Positions 7,157 through 7,354 of a stretch of 7,354 nucleotides of DNA are shown here, piece by piece (position 1 is the stretch's first letter; every line of letters begins with the position of its first letter). This stretch comes from an uncultured Lachnospiraceae bacterium. GTDB lineage: Bacteria > Bacillota_A > Clostridia > Lachnospirales > Lachnospiraceae. The DNA lies in assembly GCA_910588595.1 (NCBI GenBank), contig CAJUQU010000197.1, positions 1 to 7,354 of the forward strand. The letters run 5' to 3'. Below the pieces are notes generated by a model. It was not told the DNA's origin and did no database searches. It saw nothing but the letters and a program-made list of their open reading frames with translations. Position numbers and translations under genes: made by a program.

Positions 7157-7194
7157 TGAAAATCAAACACGTATCAGAATGATATCACAACCCC

Positions 7195-7354
7195 TTAACG
7201 CATAAATGATATGATCAAAAAATACGTGATCGGAGCGGTAAAAATGACACTGTCAAATCTATCCATAATACCGCCATGTCCCGGAATCAGTTTTCCATAA
7301 TCCTTAATCTCATAATTGCGCTTGATGGCGGACGCCGCCAGATCACCGATCTGC
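7195..7354 (-). CDS. cdsA: phosphatidate cytidylyltransferase (CDP-diacylglycerol synthase), C-terminal fragment
   Basis: Integral membrane enzyme that makes CDP-diacylglycerol from phosphatidic acid and CTP, the branch point of phospholipid synthesis. Only the last 52 codons and the TAA stop (7197-7195) are in the window; the start is beyond the right edge. The fragment carries the family signature: SAIKRNYEIKD, then GKLIPGHGGIMDRFDS, matching the CdsA pattern S-x-x-K-R-x4-K-D-x-[GSA]-x2-[LIF]-[PG]-x-H-G-G-x-x-D-R-x-D. These residues bind metal and substrate phosphates. A final hydrophobic helix (FTAPITYFLIISFM) ends the protein two residues later, as is normal. Downstream dxr in the same direction matches the conserved cdsA-dxr-rseP order. 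The frame is open and the stop sits at the expected distance, so this is a window-edge truncation. Confidence 0.94.
   Translation of the reverse strand, partial: QIGDLAASAIKRNYEIKDYGKLIPGHGGIMDRFDSVIFTAPITYFLIISFMR

Overview
All recognisable genes in this window lie on the minus strand and read from right to left: cdsA (3' end only), dxr, rseP, ispG and polC (5' end only, 1,230 codons visible). Gene content and order match the conserved lipid/isoprenoid/replication cluster of Firmicutes. PolC-type DNA polymerase III is a hallmark of low-GC Gram-positives. IspG sits between rseP and polC, the place held by proS in Bacillus (recalled, not searched), which points to Clostridia. Protein wording and a fairly balanced base composition look most like Lachnospiraceae or relatives. 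This placement is an inference from recognition; no marker RNA gene is present.

Layout, right to left. 7195-7354 holds the last 52 codons of cdsA (CDP-diacylglycerol synthase), including the family signature. A 67-base gap carries a possible weak promoter. 5985-7127 is dxr, the first committed step of the MEP isoprenoid pathway. A 52-base gap follows. 4856-5932 is rseP, a site-2 intramembrane metalloprotease with a PDZ domain. The 105-base gap at 4751-4855 is the longest in the window. It holds a short inverted repeat and a possible 26-codon reading frame with its own ribosome binding site that overlaps the start of ispG. 3695-4750 is ispG, a later MEP pathway step with a 4Fe-4S cluster. Two bases after its stop, polC begins at 3692 and runs off the left edge.

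The genes appear to form one transcription unit: all share a strand, gaps are 2 to 105 bases, and no intrinsic terminator is visible. Dxr and IspG feed isoprenoid precursors (for example for undecaprenyl phosphate), CdsA makes the phospholipid precursor CDP-diacylglycerol, RseP acts in membrane proteolysis and envelope signalling, and PolC is the main replicative polymerase. The unit therefore links envelope synthesis with replication.

This is mostly ordinary core genome. I see no mobile element, CRISPR array, tRNA, rRNA or defence system. The points worth a second look are local: an arginine where PolC normally has a zinc-ligand cysteine, repeats in the PolC interdomain linker, and the small reading frame and inverted repeat ahead of ispG.
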